Shown: in pieces, positions 45,701 to 55,714 of the stretch
Layout of the letters: every line of letters starts with the position of its first letter
Position numbering within the stretch: the stretch's first letter is position 1
Made by a program: the position numbers and the translations under genes
Source: Brachionus manjavacas
Lineage: Eukaryota > Rotifera > Eurotatoria > Ploima > Brachionidae
Length of the DNA: 64,000 nucleotides
Direction of reading: 5' to 3'
NCBI GenBank assembly: GCA_019054805.1
Contig: JAHQIY010000005.1
Location: 417,501-481,500, forward strand
Notes under the pieces: model-generated
Databases searched by the model: none
What the model saw: only the letters and a program-made list of their open reading frames with translations
What the model was told of the DNA's origin: nothing

Positions 45701-46398
45701 TGAGCGTGACTAGATTTAGCTCCCTGGAAATTTTCAATTTCTGAATTCGACCTGGTGTCGAAGCTACTAGTCGAGTTTGTTTGCACTACATCATTCAACA
45801 AGGTTTCTAAAGAAGCGAATATTTTGCTTATTTGGTCCCATTCTTGAACAACTTCATTGGATTTCATTTTTTCAGGTTCGACTTTTTTCGCACTAGATGA
45901 ACAATTTTTAACTGGCATTATCAGTCGGGTGATTGCCTTCCGACAACTTGTGCTTTCTTTTGGCTCTTCTTTTCTGTTCAAGTACAAGCTTGAGTCTCCC
46001 TTAGAACGCTCTATCTTTACGAATGAATAGGGTAGTGGAGGCAAAGGAGGCAGTGAAGATGGTTTGGGCGCTTTTTTACGCGAGGCAGAAGGAGAAATTT
46101 TTTTCATCAATTTTCTCGGCACTCTATGAGTCAAATCAATTAAATCTTCAAAATCGTCCTTTTCAATTTTTTCCGAACAATCTGAAATTAAATTATTTTC
46201 AGACTCGGAACTATTTGTGTCACTTGTGTCTTCTTTTAAATGATTGTCATAAAAGGACTTTCGGTTGGCTCCCACTTTGTATTCAATGAGTGAACTTTTC
46301 TTGGATCCTGACGCAAATTCGCTGTCAGAGTTTGCAGATGAAGTAGCCGACTCATTCTGGCTTGTATCAAGCTTCATCTTGAAATCGATTCGAGTCAT
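36773..46398 (-). CDS. ANKS1/AIDA-1-like adaptor with two SAM domains and a PTB domain
   Basis: Six exons on the minus strand: 46398-45427, 45364-45253, 43738-43599, 41952-41413, 41353-41279 and 37084-36773. All are GT-AG and in phase, giving 716 residues. Residues 1-290 are Ser-rich and disordered, with a Pro stretch PPLPPLP (117-123). SAM1 covers about 291-361 (YEFKFLTNGYDDLAFL, then LTLQDLIQIGIEDYNDI). SAM2 covers about 365-430 (WLNYLNLNEYKENF, SLWEIELS, LLGHRKRIINSI). The PTB domain covers about 575-713 (YLGSSAITKA, INGVKLLNVKTKEILF, HYYCHVFSCKDKDL, VILTIGQAFDVAFEL). This order is diagnostic of ANKS1A/ANKS1B (AIDA-1), adaptors that act at receptor tyrosine kinases and synapses in vertebrates. 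The ankyrin repeats are absent: an in-frame TGA directly precedes the ATG at 46398, so translation starts there, as in short AIDA-1 isoforms. Introns hold a nested gene, a tRNA and many transposons. Confidence 0.9.
37796..37880. repeat. AT microsatellite-like tract
   Basis: Runs of ATATAATATTTAATATATAA type repeated for about 80 bp, inside the last intron of the SAM-SAM-PTB gene. Confidence 0.5.
37920..38485 (+). mobile_element. CR1-like retroelement 3' end within an intron
   Basis: Broken coding remnants HFFTNMIST and NLLPESIVNASSLNIFKAKL (about 38010-38130) match the C-terminus of the fragment at 55240. The 3' UTR that follows is GC-richer. It has a hairpin at about 38340-38370 (GTTATGA..TCATAAC) and ends near TTTACTACTATTTCTAGTAA. 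Same strand and family as the copy at 55240. Confidence 0.7.
38505..38675. mobile_element. Short MITE with a GC-rich core (copy 1)
   Basis: The left end CGCCACTAATTTTAATAAAA and the right end TTTTTATTAAAAATAGCGG are inverted repeats. The core contains AACCAAGGCTCTGTCCCGGG. Related copies: 53582-53775 (both ends and core) and a core only at 44155. Confidence 0.65.
38820..39542 (+). mobile_element. 5'-truncated pogo/Tigger-like element
   Basis: The right terminus TTCGTTATAACGAGGTTCGACTG is followed by TA (39543-39544). The matching left terminus was not found, so the 5' part is lost. It holds a transposase tail (next entry) inside the last intron of the SAM-SAM-PTB gene. Confidence 0.75.
38866..39371 (+). 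pseudogene. C-terminal part of a pogo/Tigger transposase
   Basis: About 168 residues. KSPWDEVTAPTIRNCFNKYG corresponds to KRAWDGIFPSTIRNCFRKAG in the 12.4-kb copy. LNQFAYV also matches, and the end is QQKISNYF. The catalytic domain is missing. The tail has no stop or frameshift. Confidence 0.75.
39645..40083. mobile_element. MITE with TTATCAG-type ends
   Basis: The left end TTATTATCAGCGTTTTATGT and the right end GATAACTTAAAACGCTAATA are inverted copies. GTTATCA words recur to 40155. The interior is non-coding. About 440 bp. Confidence 0.55.
40310..40445 (+). mobile_element. RT fragment of family F3
   Basis: Reads SLLIQEQFGFIKHRRTSDNLFFLIQ, the same peptide found at the right edge of the window (63975-64000: SLLIQEQSGF). 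The frame stops where the 221-bp direct repeat begins, implying an internal deletion. Confidence 0.75.
40446..40666. repeat. 221-bp direct repeat, copy 1 (carries extra PTB exon)
   Basis: Identical, as far as I can read, to 41147-41367. On the plus strand it holds the F3 3' UTR and AAATA tail. On the minus strand it holds a complete copy of a PTB-domain exon (40578-40652) with its splice sites. Confidence 0.9.
40578..40652 (-). other. Duplicate 75-nt PTB exon
   Basis: Reads YLGSSAITKAKVNEDPVK and on to DRLK, 25 codons, phase 0 at both ends. CTCAAG precedes it and GTAAAA follows it on the minus strand. Same sequence as the exon at 41279-41353, 701 bp away. It could be an alternative exon, an inert duplicate or an assembly artefact. 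Confidence 0.75.
40700..41260 (+). mobile_element. 3' part of a family F3 non-LTR element
   Basis: The frame 40745-41068 gives the RT C-terminus (KKLQAIQNSAVRCILKL, FNKLKLLTVSNRLFELSKRY, PTPLCNCYLTISSIFPE). Then comes the 3' UTR and the tail AGCTCGGTACAGAAAACAAA plus AAATA repeats at 41230-41262. This stretch lies immediately downstream (on the plus strand) of repeat copy 1, and its UTR forms part of repeat copy 2. Confidence 0.85.
41147..41367. repeat. 221-bp direct repeat, copy 2
   Basis: The second copy of the unit at 40446-40666, containing the PTB exon 41279-41353 joined in the gene model because it lies 59 bp from the preceding exon. Confidence 0.9.
42010..43593 (+). CDS. Degenerate AAA (VPS4/katanin-type) protein nested antisense in an intron
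   Basis: 527 residues, intronless, from the ATG at 42010 (an upstream GTG would run into the neighbouring exon). The middle region looks like an AAA module of the VPS4/katanin/spastin clade: FKNLMIYGPPGSGIRSV (about 182-198), VNVLLILENVELLF (262-275), then a sensor-like LSERPWSLPSALIQQFGKKI (about 314-333). Walker A lacks Lys (GPPGSGIR), Walker B has EN in place of DE, and the RR of the arginine fingers is QQ. By family knowledge this should not bind or hydrolyse ATP normally. The N-terminal 150 residues are helical and unrecognised; the C-terminus is Lys/Arg-rich. The frame fills 96% of the 1646-bp intron (41953-43598) of the SAM-SAM-PTB gene on the other strand. Function unknown. Confidence 0.8.
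   Translation: MDALFPSRKLSQSCELFEYKKNNSHLSPNEDLLKLYMNDLNKIYNQSFSGNAITEILQNSGQSSHLQPNRFKLCKEKAFDYLQKSEQINSYLESMAFGADSRYISDQEIKKMVDNQHFKAHSDFSNLVNLYKKFEVDFSEFESEKLDNFVGQGFVELKDLICQIVDFLANSQSQSGEDFCFKNLMIYGPPGSGIRSVMDSILRIKLNNIQNQKENCESYVKILKVNFATLREQMVRTKGSDNLFFIENLISSINLYKIKHRVNVLLILENVELLFEQEMMKTFRVRFLGDMLYELGIQDKTADNIQSSRLFFAILSERPWSLPSALIQQFGKKIFCGLTSEQDAKVICKQALKNMDKKLKKNWLFENFADFSKRENLIELISSASAPFVLTEKLLRELFAPLEAFLLDILEEMLNVVMDKEQINSDAFNSYRKQTERSGWFREKMSMRFVPKLSLRKKSLANRKKSSLVQLRRNEKFENLKNDMWNAKSNAIRKKISEFCLNYFGTNQISHDLEKLYQNFQAKYKNV
43793..43864 (-). tRNA. tRNA-Asp (anticodon GTC)
   Basis: A 72-nt cloverleaf on the minus strand starting TCCGTGATAGTATAGTGG. Acceptor stem TCCGTGA/TCACGGA, anticodon loop CCTGTCACGC, B box GGTTCAATTCC, discriminator G, and no encoded CCA. 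A T8 run just downstream (43783-43790, complement) is a Pol III terminator. It lies inside an intron of the SAM-SAM-PTB gene in the same orientation. Confidence 0.97.
44155..44215. repeat. GC-rich core of the short MITE family
   Basis: CGGGGTCCGGGGCGGAGCC followed by CTGGTTTAGGGATTCGGG resembles the cores at 38595-38640 (opposite orientation) and 53650-53700. The flanking ends are not clear. Confidence 0.5.
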
Positions 46399-46449
46399 TC
46401 AGATTGCTTTCATTAAGAAAAAAATAAGATTATTTTTTATTTATCAAAT

Positions 46450-48180
46450 ATTATATAATCTAGATTAATAAACATAAATAAACATTTGATATTGCTAAAT
46501 GCTTAGTGATACTTAAGTTTAGAGCCTTTTTGGTTGTTTATTGAAATTTATAATAGTTCAGGTGTGGCTGAAAAATTTAAATTAACTTTTATTTTTTAAT
46601 GATTGAAACTCAAGGCTTCTAAAAAAATAATTGAAAGATAAGTTTGACTCTTTATTTAATTATTTTTCTTAGTTTATAAATTAGTTGTAAAAAATAGAGA
46701 AAACAAAAAATTGGTACTTGAACAAAAAAAATAAAAATAAAGAGAATACAAATAAAAAACTTAAAAAAGCGATTTAAAAAATTGAAAGTAAAAAATTTAC
46801 AGCTAAATATTTTTTTACTTTTAAACGAATTTTAAAGGCTTTGTATAAACGAGAAAAAGGAGTGCTATTTTTTTTAAATAAAAATACTTATGTTGAAAAC
46901 AAAATTGCAAATCTTTTAATTTTTTTATTTTATGGTTAATTTTACCAAATTTTTCAAATCCTTGGCAAATTGAAGATAAAATTGAATTTTATAAATCGAA
47001 CTTAAACTATCAAATGAATAATTTTATTTATTTTATATTCCCAGGATTTGTCCGAAAGCTTTTATTTATCTCTTAAACCTTTTTGATCTACATACATAGT
47101 TTATAAAATAAAATAAAAATTGAAAGGTTTCACAGTCTTAACAGAACATAAAAATATTTTTTTTTCTTAAATTAAAGAATAGTTATACTTTATGACAAAT
47201 ATAAAAGAGACACATTTTTGCAGAATTTTGTGTATTTTATCATATATTGACATTAGATGCTTAACTCATTAATATATATATTTATTAACAATGATCTTAA
47301 ATTAAAATTTAACTTTGACTTCCAATGAAGAAAAATTTTTTTTAAATTTAGCACACTAAGCTATTTTCCAGAAGTTTATTTTTCTCCATTTTAGAAAAAT
47401 AGATTGAGTCTTTGGTCATTTTTTTCAAATTAGAACAAAACTTGTATAATTAATCATTTTTTTGGATTGACAGTTAATTTTTTTTCATCAAAAAACTAAA
47501 ATCAAAAATTTAAAATGTTCACCTCTATTCCAAGACAGCTTAATTAAGTTATTTTTTCAAATCGAAAAAAAAACATAGGCAACTAAAATTAAGTTGAAAA
47601 ATTAACGAAATTTAATCGTCTTTTTGATAGACGGAATTGAAAATAACAAATAAATTGTATCCACAAATTTTGACTTTTTTCTGTGGGAAAAATAAAGATT
47701 AGCAAAAAAAATATCTTAAAACAAACTTTTGTACTTGTTTTTTTAAAGAAAAAAAAAATATTTAGGATGTTTTTTTAGGCGAAATAAACAAAAAGAGATT
47801 TTGTATTCAAAATAAAATTGACCGTGTATATTTTTTATTTTACCTGACAATTACTGAATAATTGAAATTAAAATTAAAAAGTTTCTTGGAATTTTAGTGC
47901 TGAGACGCTTGCGTAAGTTTTGCTAGCGACAAAAAATAAAACTGTTCAAGCAGAATAAAAAAATACACACAAAAAAATCCAAATAAGGTGGGTCAATACC
48001 TGAATGATTAATATTTATTAATGGCTATGGAATGACTTATTCGAGTCTGAATCAAAAACCGATCAGAATTTAATTAAATTTTTTTTTCATTAATTTGACA
48101 GATTTAAATAGAAAGTTGATCGAAAGCTCTTTTTCGTCTTTATTTTTCATTTGAATAAACAAAATAGAAAAATAAAAACA
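46450..48180. other. AT-rich DNA upstream of the SAM-SAM-PTB gene
   Basis: No ankyrin repeat or other exon was recognised on the minus strand, and no gene on the plus strand. The gene's promoter should lie at its left edge. Confidence 0.4.
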
Positions 48181-48184
48181 CTTG

Positions 48185-48430
48185 ATTACGGGTTAGCCTC
48201 AAGTAGAGTCTATTGGGCTGGATAGGTATCCGAGCGTGGTTACATAAGCAAATAATCACTTATTTGAAAACATTTATATTGTCAATTAACTTATTGACAA
48301 ACAACTCAAGGGTAGTGGATTTACTTGAGTGTTCGTGAAAACCCTCAAAGTGCTTAGTAATCCTCGTAGCTTTTCGATCATTAGATTGTCTGACGTTTTT
48401 TTAGTTGCTTAAATAAATAAATAAATAAGG
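48185..48430 (+). mobile_element. SINE-like unit with AAATA tail
   Basis: A GC-richer block begins GGGTTAGCCTCAAGTAGAG. It holds a tRNA-like GGTATCCGAGCGTGGTTAC (possible A-box region of a tRNA-Leu/Ser type) and ends TTAGTTGC followed by AAATA repeats. The tail type is the same as in the F3 retroelements. No coding capacity. No second copy in this window. Confidence 0.45.
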
Positions 48431-48439
48431 TACAAACAC

Positions 48440-51400
48440 ATATTTTTTCTTCCCAAATGACTATTTTAGTAACAAGACTCTTGATGATATTTTTACGAAA
48501 AATTAACTATCGATATTAATTGCTCATTAAAAATATATAAAATTGCCAATTTTTTTTGCAAATTATTTTTTAAATTTAACACAAAAACCCTGTACGTCTA
48601 ACTATCTTAGATTGTATTGATATAAAAAGAAAATCGAAAAAATGAGCTAACATTTACACACCATATTGGATTTGTTTTTCCTAGGTAAAAAAATTAGCCC
48701 ACTTGTGTTAAACTTAAGTTAAATATGTCTCATATTTACTGGCGTAAACTTTCACCTGGTCTTTGCTGAGCAAACAATAGAGCTAATTACAGTGTTGATA
48801 TGATCATTGGAATTTGCCATTAATGGCCAAAATAAAGGATTTTTTTAGTAAATTTTTTTTATCATAAATAAATTTAATTGTTTATGAAACTGATTATTTT
48901 TACGTAAATTTTTGTAAAAATTAAATTTATTTTAATTAATCGGAAATATACAAAATTCCACAAAAAACAAATCATATCTAAAAATGAATAAAACAGATAT
49001 TTTCAAAAAAATTTGATAAATTCACTAATTTACATAGATTTACGTAAAATTCCGCAGAAAAAAAAATAAAAAAATTTTTACTCAATTATACTTATCAACA
49101 CAATGTATTACACTTCGAAAATTTCTGAAATCAAAGACAAGTATTTAGAATAACTTGGATTTTGTTCATGAAGCTAAATTGAAATTTAAAAAAAATTGAA
49201 TTAATATTCACCGATCAGATCGGAACAACAATTTTTTTATTTTTTTAATTAATAAATTTAATTAAAATTTTAAAGAATCTTTAAAAAATCATAAATATTA
49301 AAAGCAAAATTTACGAAGCCATTTTGAGAAATACTCCAATTTGTTACATACCATATTTTATTTTGTCTATGTTTATTTGGACACTAATATCTCGTGAGTA
49401 AAGTGTTGTTTTTTTTAAAATTAATTAAAAAATTTACTTAGCATTGCCTAAAAACAAATTTAAAAGCATGTTACTTTAGGAAAGGAAGCTTAGTCGCAGT
49501 TTAAAGCAAAGTGCGCCTAACTTATAGGGCTTCTAAAAGTTTTTGAAATCGGTTTTAAAAATGCTTTTTTTATTTTGATTGATTATCTCTAGAGAGACAT
49601 ATGCGATTTGTATCAAGCTATTATTATTTTCAAAATACTTAAAAGATTTTCACAATATTAATAAAAATTCAAATGAATCTATTATGATGCACAAGATTTT
49701 TTGGGCTTCACAGATGGTTTTTAGTAAGCTAGACTTTTCCTCTAATTCGTTTTGAAATAATACATAATAAAAAATCGCTTTTATTCTTTCAATAGATAAT
49801 AAACATATCCATGCTGCTATTGAAAACTTTTTTGTTCTAGTAAAAATTGAGTTTTGATTGAAAAACTCTTGTCTAATTGATTTATATGGTGAAAACTTTG
49901 AAAAATAGTTTTTGATTATAATCATCGATTAGGCTACGAAAATTGGAGCAAAAATTTTTATTATTTCTAAAATTGCACATTATTTTTTTATAATATGGGG
50001 GTCATTCATAAAAATGGTCTTTTAAAATTCTCGAAACTCAACTCCTTCATTTTTTCCTTAAATTTAGCAAAATCTAAAAACCTGTTCCTAAAGCTTTTGA
50101 ATAAAAAATTATATTAAAATTAATTTTTTTTAAGAGATATCAAATAAACATAGATTATTATTTATTCCTTTAATAAAATTTACTTGAAAATAATGGGCAT
50201 GTAAAACAATTTAAATAACTAAAATATCTATATTAATTCAGATTTTAATAAAAATTTAAACTAATTTTATCTAAATGGTGCTTAGGGTCAATACATGAGA
50301 AAATTTTAAATATAAAATTAATTTTAAACATAATATTTTTACAATTTATCTTCTTTTGTAAGGTTGAAAGCTCGATTAATGAATATTTAAGTGTTTATAA
50401 AAAAGATTTTTAGAGGAAGAGAAAAAGAATTGAGATCAATCAAAAATTAGAATCAAAAGAATAAAATTTTACATTTATTTAAATGAATTTCACTTTATAA
50501 ATTATTATTTTTGGCTTAGTAAATAAAAAAATAAATATTTAGGAAATCAATCTTTTTAAGAAGTATTATAGTGCGAATTAGGCGCGAAAATTTTAAATTA
50601 TTTGAATTAAATTTACTTAAATTATCGGATTTAAAAAAATTTTCAAAAATTTCCAAAAAGTATAAATGACAGATAAAATAGAATAATCTCCAGGATATTT
50701 CTTACAATTAAAAAATATAAATAGATTTTATTTTATTTATTTTTCTATCTATAACGAGCCAAAATTCCCTCAGATTAAAAAAAATATTAAGCAAAATAAT
50801 CCAAAAAACAAAAATTAAAAATAAACAAAAACGGCTAAAATTTTTAAAATTATTTCTATTTGACTCCCAAATAGCTTTTAGCTTTAAACTTTTTTTTACC
50901 ATTAGATAGTCTACCAAAACTAGTTTAGAAATAAATGTCAAAATAATCAAAATTGTTTGAGCCCGTACACGAGATTTAACAAAAATTATAAAATTAATTT
51001 TATTTGAAAAATATTTTTATTTTTTACACCAAGCTCTTTTTCAGAATTTCAACTCTGGGATGTCGTCTTCCTAATTTCTAAGGTAGAAATAATTCTTTTC
51101 AGACTTAAAAATGATTTTGCCAATTCTTGGAGTTAAATTCTCTATTTTTTTACCATTTGGTTTTATTAAAAAGAAAAAATTTGAATGTTCAAAAAAATAT
51201 TTTTGAAATGCTTAAATTTACTTAAGTTAATTTACTATTATGTGAAAAACTTTTAACCAAAAAGTAAATAAAAATGTAAAAATAAATTAAACTAAAATTC
51301 AGGAAAAGTTTAAAAAAAATATTTACTTTAATAATTCAAATTTTTCCTGAAAACATAAAAAAAAAATTAAAAAAATTTTCTTTTTATTTAAAAAAATTTG

Positions 51401-53575
51401 CCAGAACAACAACCTCGCCTATTTTACCTTTTCGAAGAGGAAGGAACAAAAATTATTTTTTGGAACAATAAAAATTTATTCTTACTCTGGAATAAAGAAT
51501 ACTATTCTAAAATTTAAAATTAAAAATCTACAAGATACAAATTTTAATTAAGGAATAATTAATAAAGTTCAAAGGAAATCTCAAAATTCAAATATAGCTT
51601 AATCTATCTTTGTATAAATTTAAAAAATAGCCTTTAGATGCTGAAAAAATACAAACAGAAAATTAAATTAGAACACCGTAACTAGATTTGGATAGCTTCA
51701 AAACAGCAAGAAGTTCTAAAGATCAAATTAGATCACAGCATATAATTTAGCATTTATTTCGAAAATTCTAACAAAGAAATTGTAAATTAGAATTTTTTTT
51801 CAGCAAAAAGAACTATTATTATACACCCTCAAATATTGTATTAAATGGCTAATTCAATTAAGTGGTTTTTAGATAATATTACAAACGAGACTAATATTCA
51901 AAATCGATCTTATCTGTCTACATATTTTGTTTTAATTATTAGAAAAATAAACGGAATAGCTACGGAATTGAATTAGATTTGTAGAATAGAACACCTCAAA
52001 CAAAGAATAGCTCTTTTTTTATTTTTGAAGATAAAACAAATAAAAATTCATCTCTTTTCTTAGTAATATGTTGTTAAATTTGTAAATGGATTAGAATTAG
52101 TTGGTATAAAGAGTAAGTGCAATAAAATTTTGTTTTAGGGGAGCTCGGAAACGAGTAGTAAATTTAATGTGACTTGAAATGAAATTACGTTTTTGTTTAA
52201 TCCTCTTAGATTATGAGATAGCTTTATTTTTGCTTCTTAATGATATTATTTAAATTTTAGCTATTTGAATTCGTAAATAAAATCAAAATTTGCATTCGGC
52301 TTAATTAAATGACCTTAAGTTAATAAATTGGCTCTCATGTCCTCCACGAATTAACTTTGAAAGTTAGATAATACGGTTCCCACAAATTTTTAACTTTTTT
52401 CTCTAATAAATTTTTTTTTTAAATTTTCTCCTACTTTATTCAATGAAAATATACAGAAGTATTATATAAGCTAGTCAAATAATTTACAATATTTTTAAAT
52501 CTGTTGTTTAGATAACAATCGTTTGGTTATTGCTAAGTTTTGAACTCTTAAAATCAATTGTTGATATCTATTTCAACTCAAATTGCATGATTAGAGATTT
52601 TAGAAAATAATTAATTCTTCATATTTTGATTAACAGAAATGGTCATTTAGCTAAAGAATGGATAAGAATATCTTTTTTATATAAATTTATTTGATTGAAT
52701 TTAATTTTAAGGAACTGCAAAAAAATTGAATCTAAAAAAATTAACTAAAATATTAATTCTAGAGAATGTTTTTTCAAGAAATTAATTTTAATTACAAAAT
52801 ATTTCCTCTGTTTAGAGTTTAATATTTAATCTAAGCTTTATGTTAATTCATTTATTAAGTCAGAGTTCAGTTTTAAAATTATTAGAATATTTTTTTTTAA
52901 ATATCACCTTGTAAATTATTTTTTTTACTCAAAATAACAAATTAAATAAACATTCTTTTCAATTAAAAAATAAATAATAGTAGAAAACAAGACCAATATT
53001 ATCAAAATAAAATTAGAAAATTTAAATAACTGTATAAAATTCTTGACTAACTTGCTCCATAAAATTCTATTTTTACTTAATTATAAAATAGACTTTACTT
53101 GTCTTTTTAATTTTTCTATCTTTTTTTAAATATATAAATTATATTTCAATTTACCATCCGACTTAAACTATAATTAAATAAATATAATGAAATGAATTTT
53201 TTATTCGTGAAAAGTTTACTAATTAAATAAAATTTTAATTTAAATATAAATTTTTTTTTTTAATTAAGTTAAAATTTGAGCATCTTAAAAAAAGACCTTA
53301 AACACTAGTAAATGATGTCCACGAATTTATTATTTTGTTCTCTCGGAAATAAGCTGATGAGATGAAAATATCAGAATTCATTTTCAGGCTTTTATTAAAA
53401 ATAGGATTTAAAGTTGCTTGATTTAGGGCGACAGATAGTTTAATAACAGATCAATTGATAAAAAAATAAATAGAATAATTTTAAAAATTTGTCTTAATTT
53501 AACTTAATTAATTAATTTAACATTTTCAATTTTGTTTAGTAAAAATAAGTAACTTTTAATATATTTAATATCGGC
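48440..53575. other. Gene-free AT-rich DNA
   Basis: More than 5 kb with only short, Lys/Phe/Ile-rich chance frames (for example 49650-49925 and 50708-50950 on the minus strand). I found no exon with credible splice sites and no RNA gene. Confidence 0.45.
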
Positions 53576-53581
53576 AAATAA

Positions 53582-53775
53582 TGTTTTGGTACCGCTATTT
53601 TTTAATAAAAATTTATCTAAATATGAAGCGAGTACAGGCAGTCGGAGTCCGTGGTAGAGACCTAATTTAGAGAATAGGGGCTTAGGTCAAAGGGGTCCGA
53701 GTTTTTTTAATAAATTAGTCTTAACTTTATTTTAGGAATTTTTATTAAAATTAGCGGTATCAAAAGAAGCCTTTT
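53582..53775. mobile_element. Short MITE with a GC-rich core (copy 2)
   Basis: The left end TTTTGGTACCGCTATTTTTT and the right end AAAATTAGCGGTATCAAAA are inverted repeats of about 28 bp. The core contains CGGAGTCCGTGGTAGAGACC. Same family as 38505-38675. Confidence 0.75.
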
Positions 53776-53779
53776 TTGA

Positions 53780-55235
53780 TATTATAGTAATTTAATATTT
53801 CGGGGTAATTTTCTTAATTTCCAAGTTAACTCTGAAAATCAAATATATATTAAATTTTGAGTAAAAAATCTAAATTATTTAAATTAAACTCAAATTAATT
53901 CAATAATTTTTATGCTGGAATAAAAATTTTTTCAATTTAAATCATTCTTTGAAATAAAATCATTAAAAATAACTAGATAATTATTTTTAATAATTAATCT
54001 TCATTCAATAATTTTTAAGATCGATTGAAGATTTAAGATTATATTAACAAAAATAAAAAAATTTGCTCTTAATTTGGTTTAATTATTTTACTCTTGTTTT
54101 GGATTAAATTTATGATATTCATTGATTTTTTGGTTTATAACATTCAAAATCTTTTCAAAATGAATTAAAATGTTACTGTAAATTCACATTCAGAATGAGT
54201 TTAAAAAAACATAATTTGTGCTTTATCTAATAAACTGTTATTTTGTTATCGATGATTGGGAGCCATTTTAGTGTCCTAAGTAATATATATATCTTGCATT
54301 ATATGAATATTTCAGTAATTCGAACACTATTTTTAAGATGAGTAAATAGATAGAGAAACATTGCTTAATCATAGAAAAAATCATAAAAGAAAAAAAATTT
54401 CAAAACTAAAATTATCTAATAAATCACTCACAATATTGAATAGACTAGTTTCACTTATTATCTTTCTTTCATTTTCCTTTCCTCTTCCTTGCACCTTTTT
54501 TTACTTTTAACACAAAAGGGAAAAAGATGTAAGGAAAGAGTAAAAAAATGATATAGCAGTAGTTTGTCAAAACTACTGTAATTTATTTTCATAGATTTAA
54601 TAAAAGTAAAAAAAGTAAAAATTGAAAAATTTTCTCATTAAAATTATTTTCTTATATAATTGTAAAAACGACTCAATTTTTAAATGACGTCCTATTTTCT
54701 CTAAAGCTTAGAAAATAGCATAGCATCTTAGTTCATTGATAAAATATGTTACTTGAATTTTAAGTGAACCAGAGTTTTTTAAAAGTCACAAGTCTTAAGT
54801 CAAGTCCGAACTTTAATTAGAAAAAAAAATTAATGGTCTTTGACTTTAATTTGGGAATCTTAAACAACTCTGAATTGAACTTTGAAGCTAGATCATTTTG
54901 TGCTATCAGTGGTCAGGTATTTTTGGTTCAGTGGTCAACCCAACAAATTTAAACTTTAATTCAATGCTCATAGATTATATTCCTATGTCTATTTTTTTTT
55001 ATTTGATGAAAAGTGATGCTTTAAATCTTTTAAATTAACTTTACTTTTTATTACACATTAAACAGCTACGTACAAGTTCGCAGAATTCAGAGTTGTAAAA
55101 TACAAGACTGACAGATGGGTTTTAGAATTAAAGATTAATAAAAAATCTAATAAAAAACTTAAAAAAAAAGTTATCTTAATATTTTAAATAAAAAAATCAG
55201 CTTCTTCTAAATTATTTTAATTTTTAACAATTACT
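53780..55235. other. AT-rich DNA with a short repeat
   Basis: 54775-54900 resembles the AAGTCCAAG/AACAACTCTGA repeat at 11425-11560. 54468-54545 has a pyrimidine-rich then purine-rich stretch that can fold back. CAGTAGTTTGTCAAAACTAC at about 54558 is a small hairpin. No gene seen. Confidence 0.4.
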
Positions 55236-55239
55236 ATTG

Positions 55240-55710
55240 TACACTTCAATGGTCAGACCTCACTTAGAATTTGCCATAACCTCTTGGTGCCCTTACCTAA
55301 AAAAAGATATCGATATGATAGAAAAGATTCGGCCTGACGGACCTAACAACGAGAAGATTGAGAGGAGATTCGATACAGTCGTTCAAGTTACTTAGTAAAA
55401 TTGAGTAAGTTGAGTTTAAAAAAGGATTAACCTATGGTCAAAGTGGCCAAGTATACGACTTAAGAAGGCATTCAAAGACTCTACGTCGTGAACAGATAAA
55501 AAACTGTTCCTCGTGATTCCATTTTTTCACAAATAGAGTCGTAAACATATGGAACCAATTACCGGAAGAAATAGTTAGCGCAAAAATGTTGAATATTTTT
55601 AAGTCGAAATTAGATGCTTGGCTTGTGAAAAAAGAAGCGAAAGCTCATTATAGCTCTGCTCGGGTATTTTTCCGAGTTGCAGTTCAACATACTACTACTA
55701 CTATTAATTA
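55240..55710 (+). mobile_element. CR1-like retroelement 3' part, broken
   Basis: SMVRPHLEFAITSWCPYLKK (about 55258-55320), LRRHSKTLRREQIKNC and FHFFTNRVVNIWNQLPEEIV..LNIFKSKLDAWL are readable in different frames. The 3' UTR has the hairpin CTCGGGTATTTTTCCGAG and ends CATACTACTACTACTATT. Decayed. Confidence 0.85.
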
Positions 55711-55714
55711 AACC

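Noticed and set aside
49650..50950. Minus-strand frames of 80-91 codons in the gene-free region
   Set aside because: Lys/Ile/Phe-rich composition expected by chance in A/T DNA; no domain, splice context or neighbour support.
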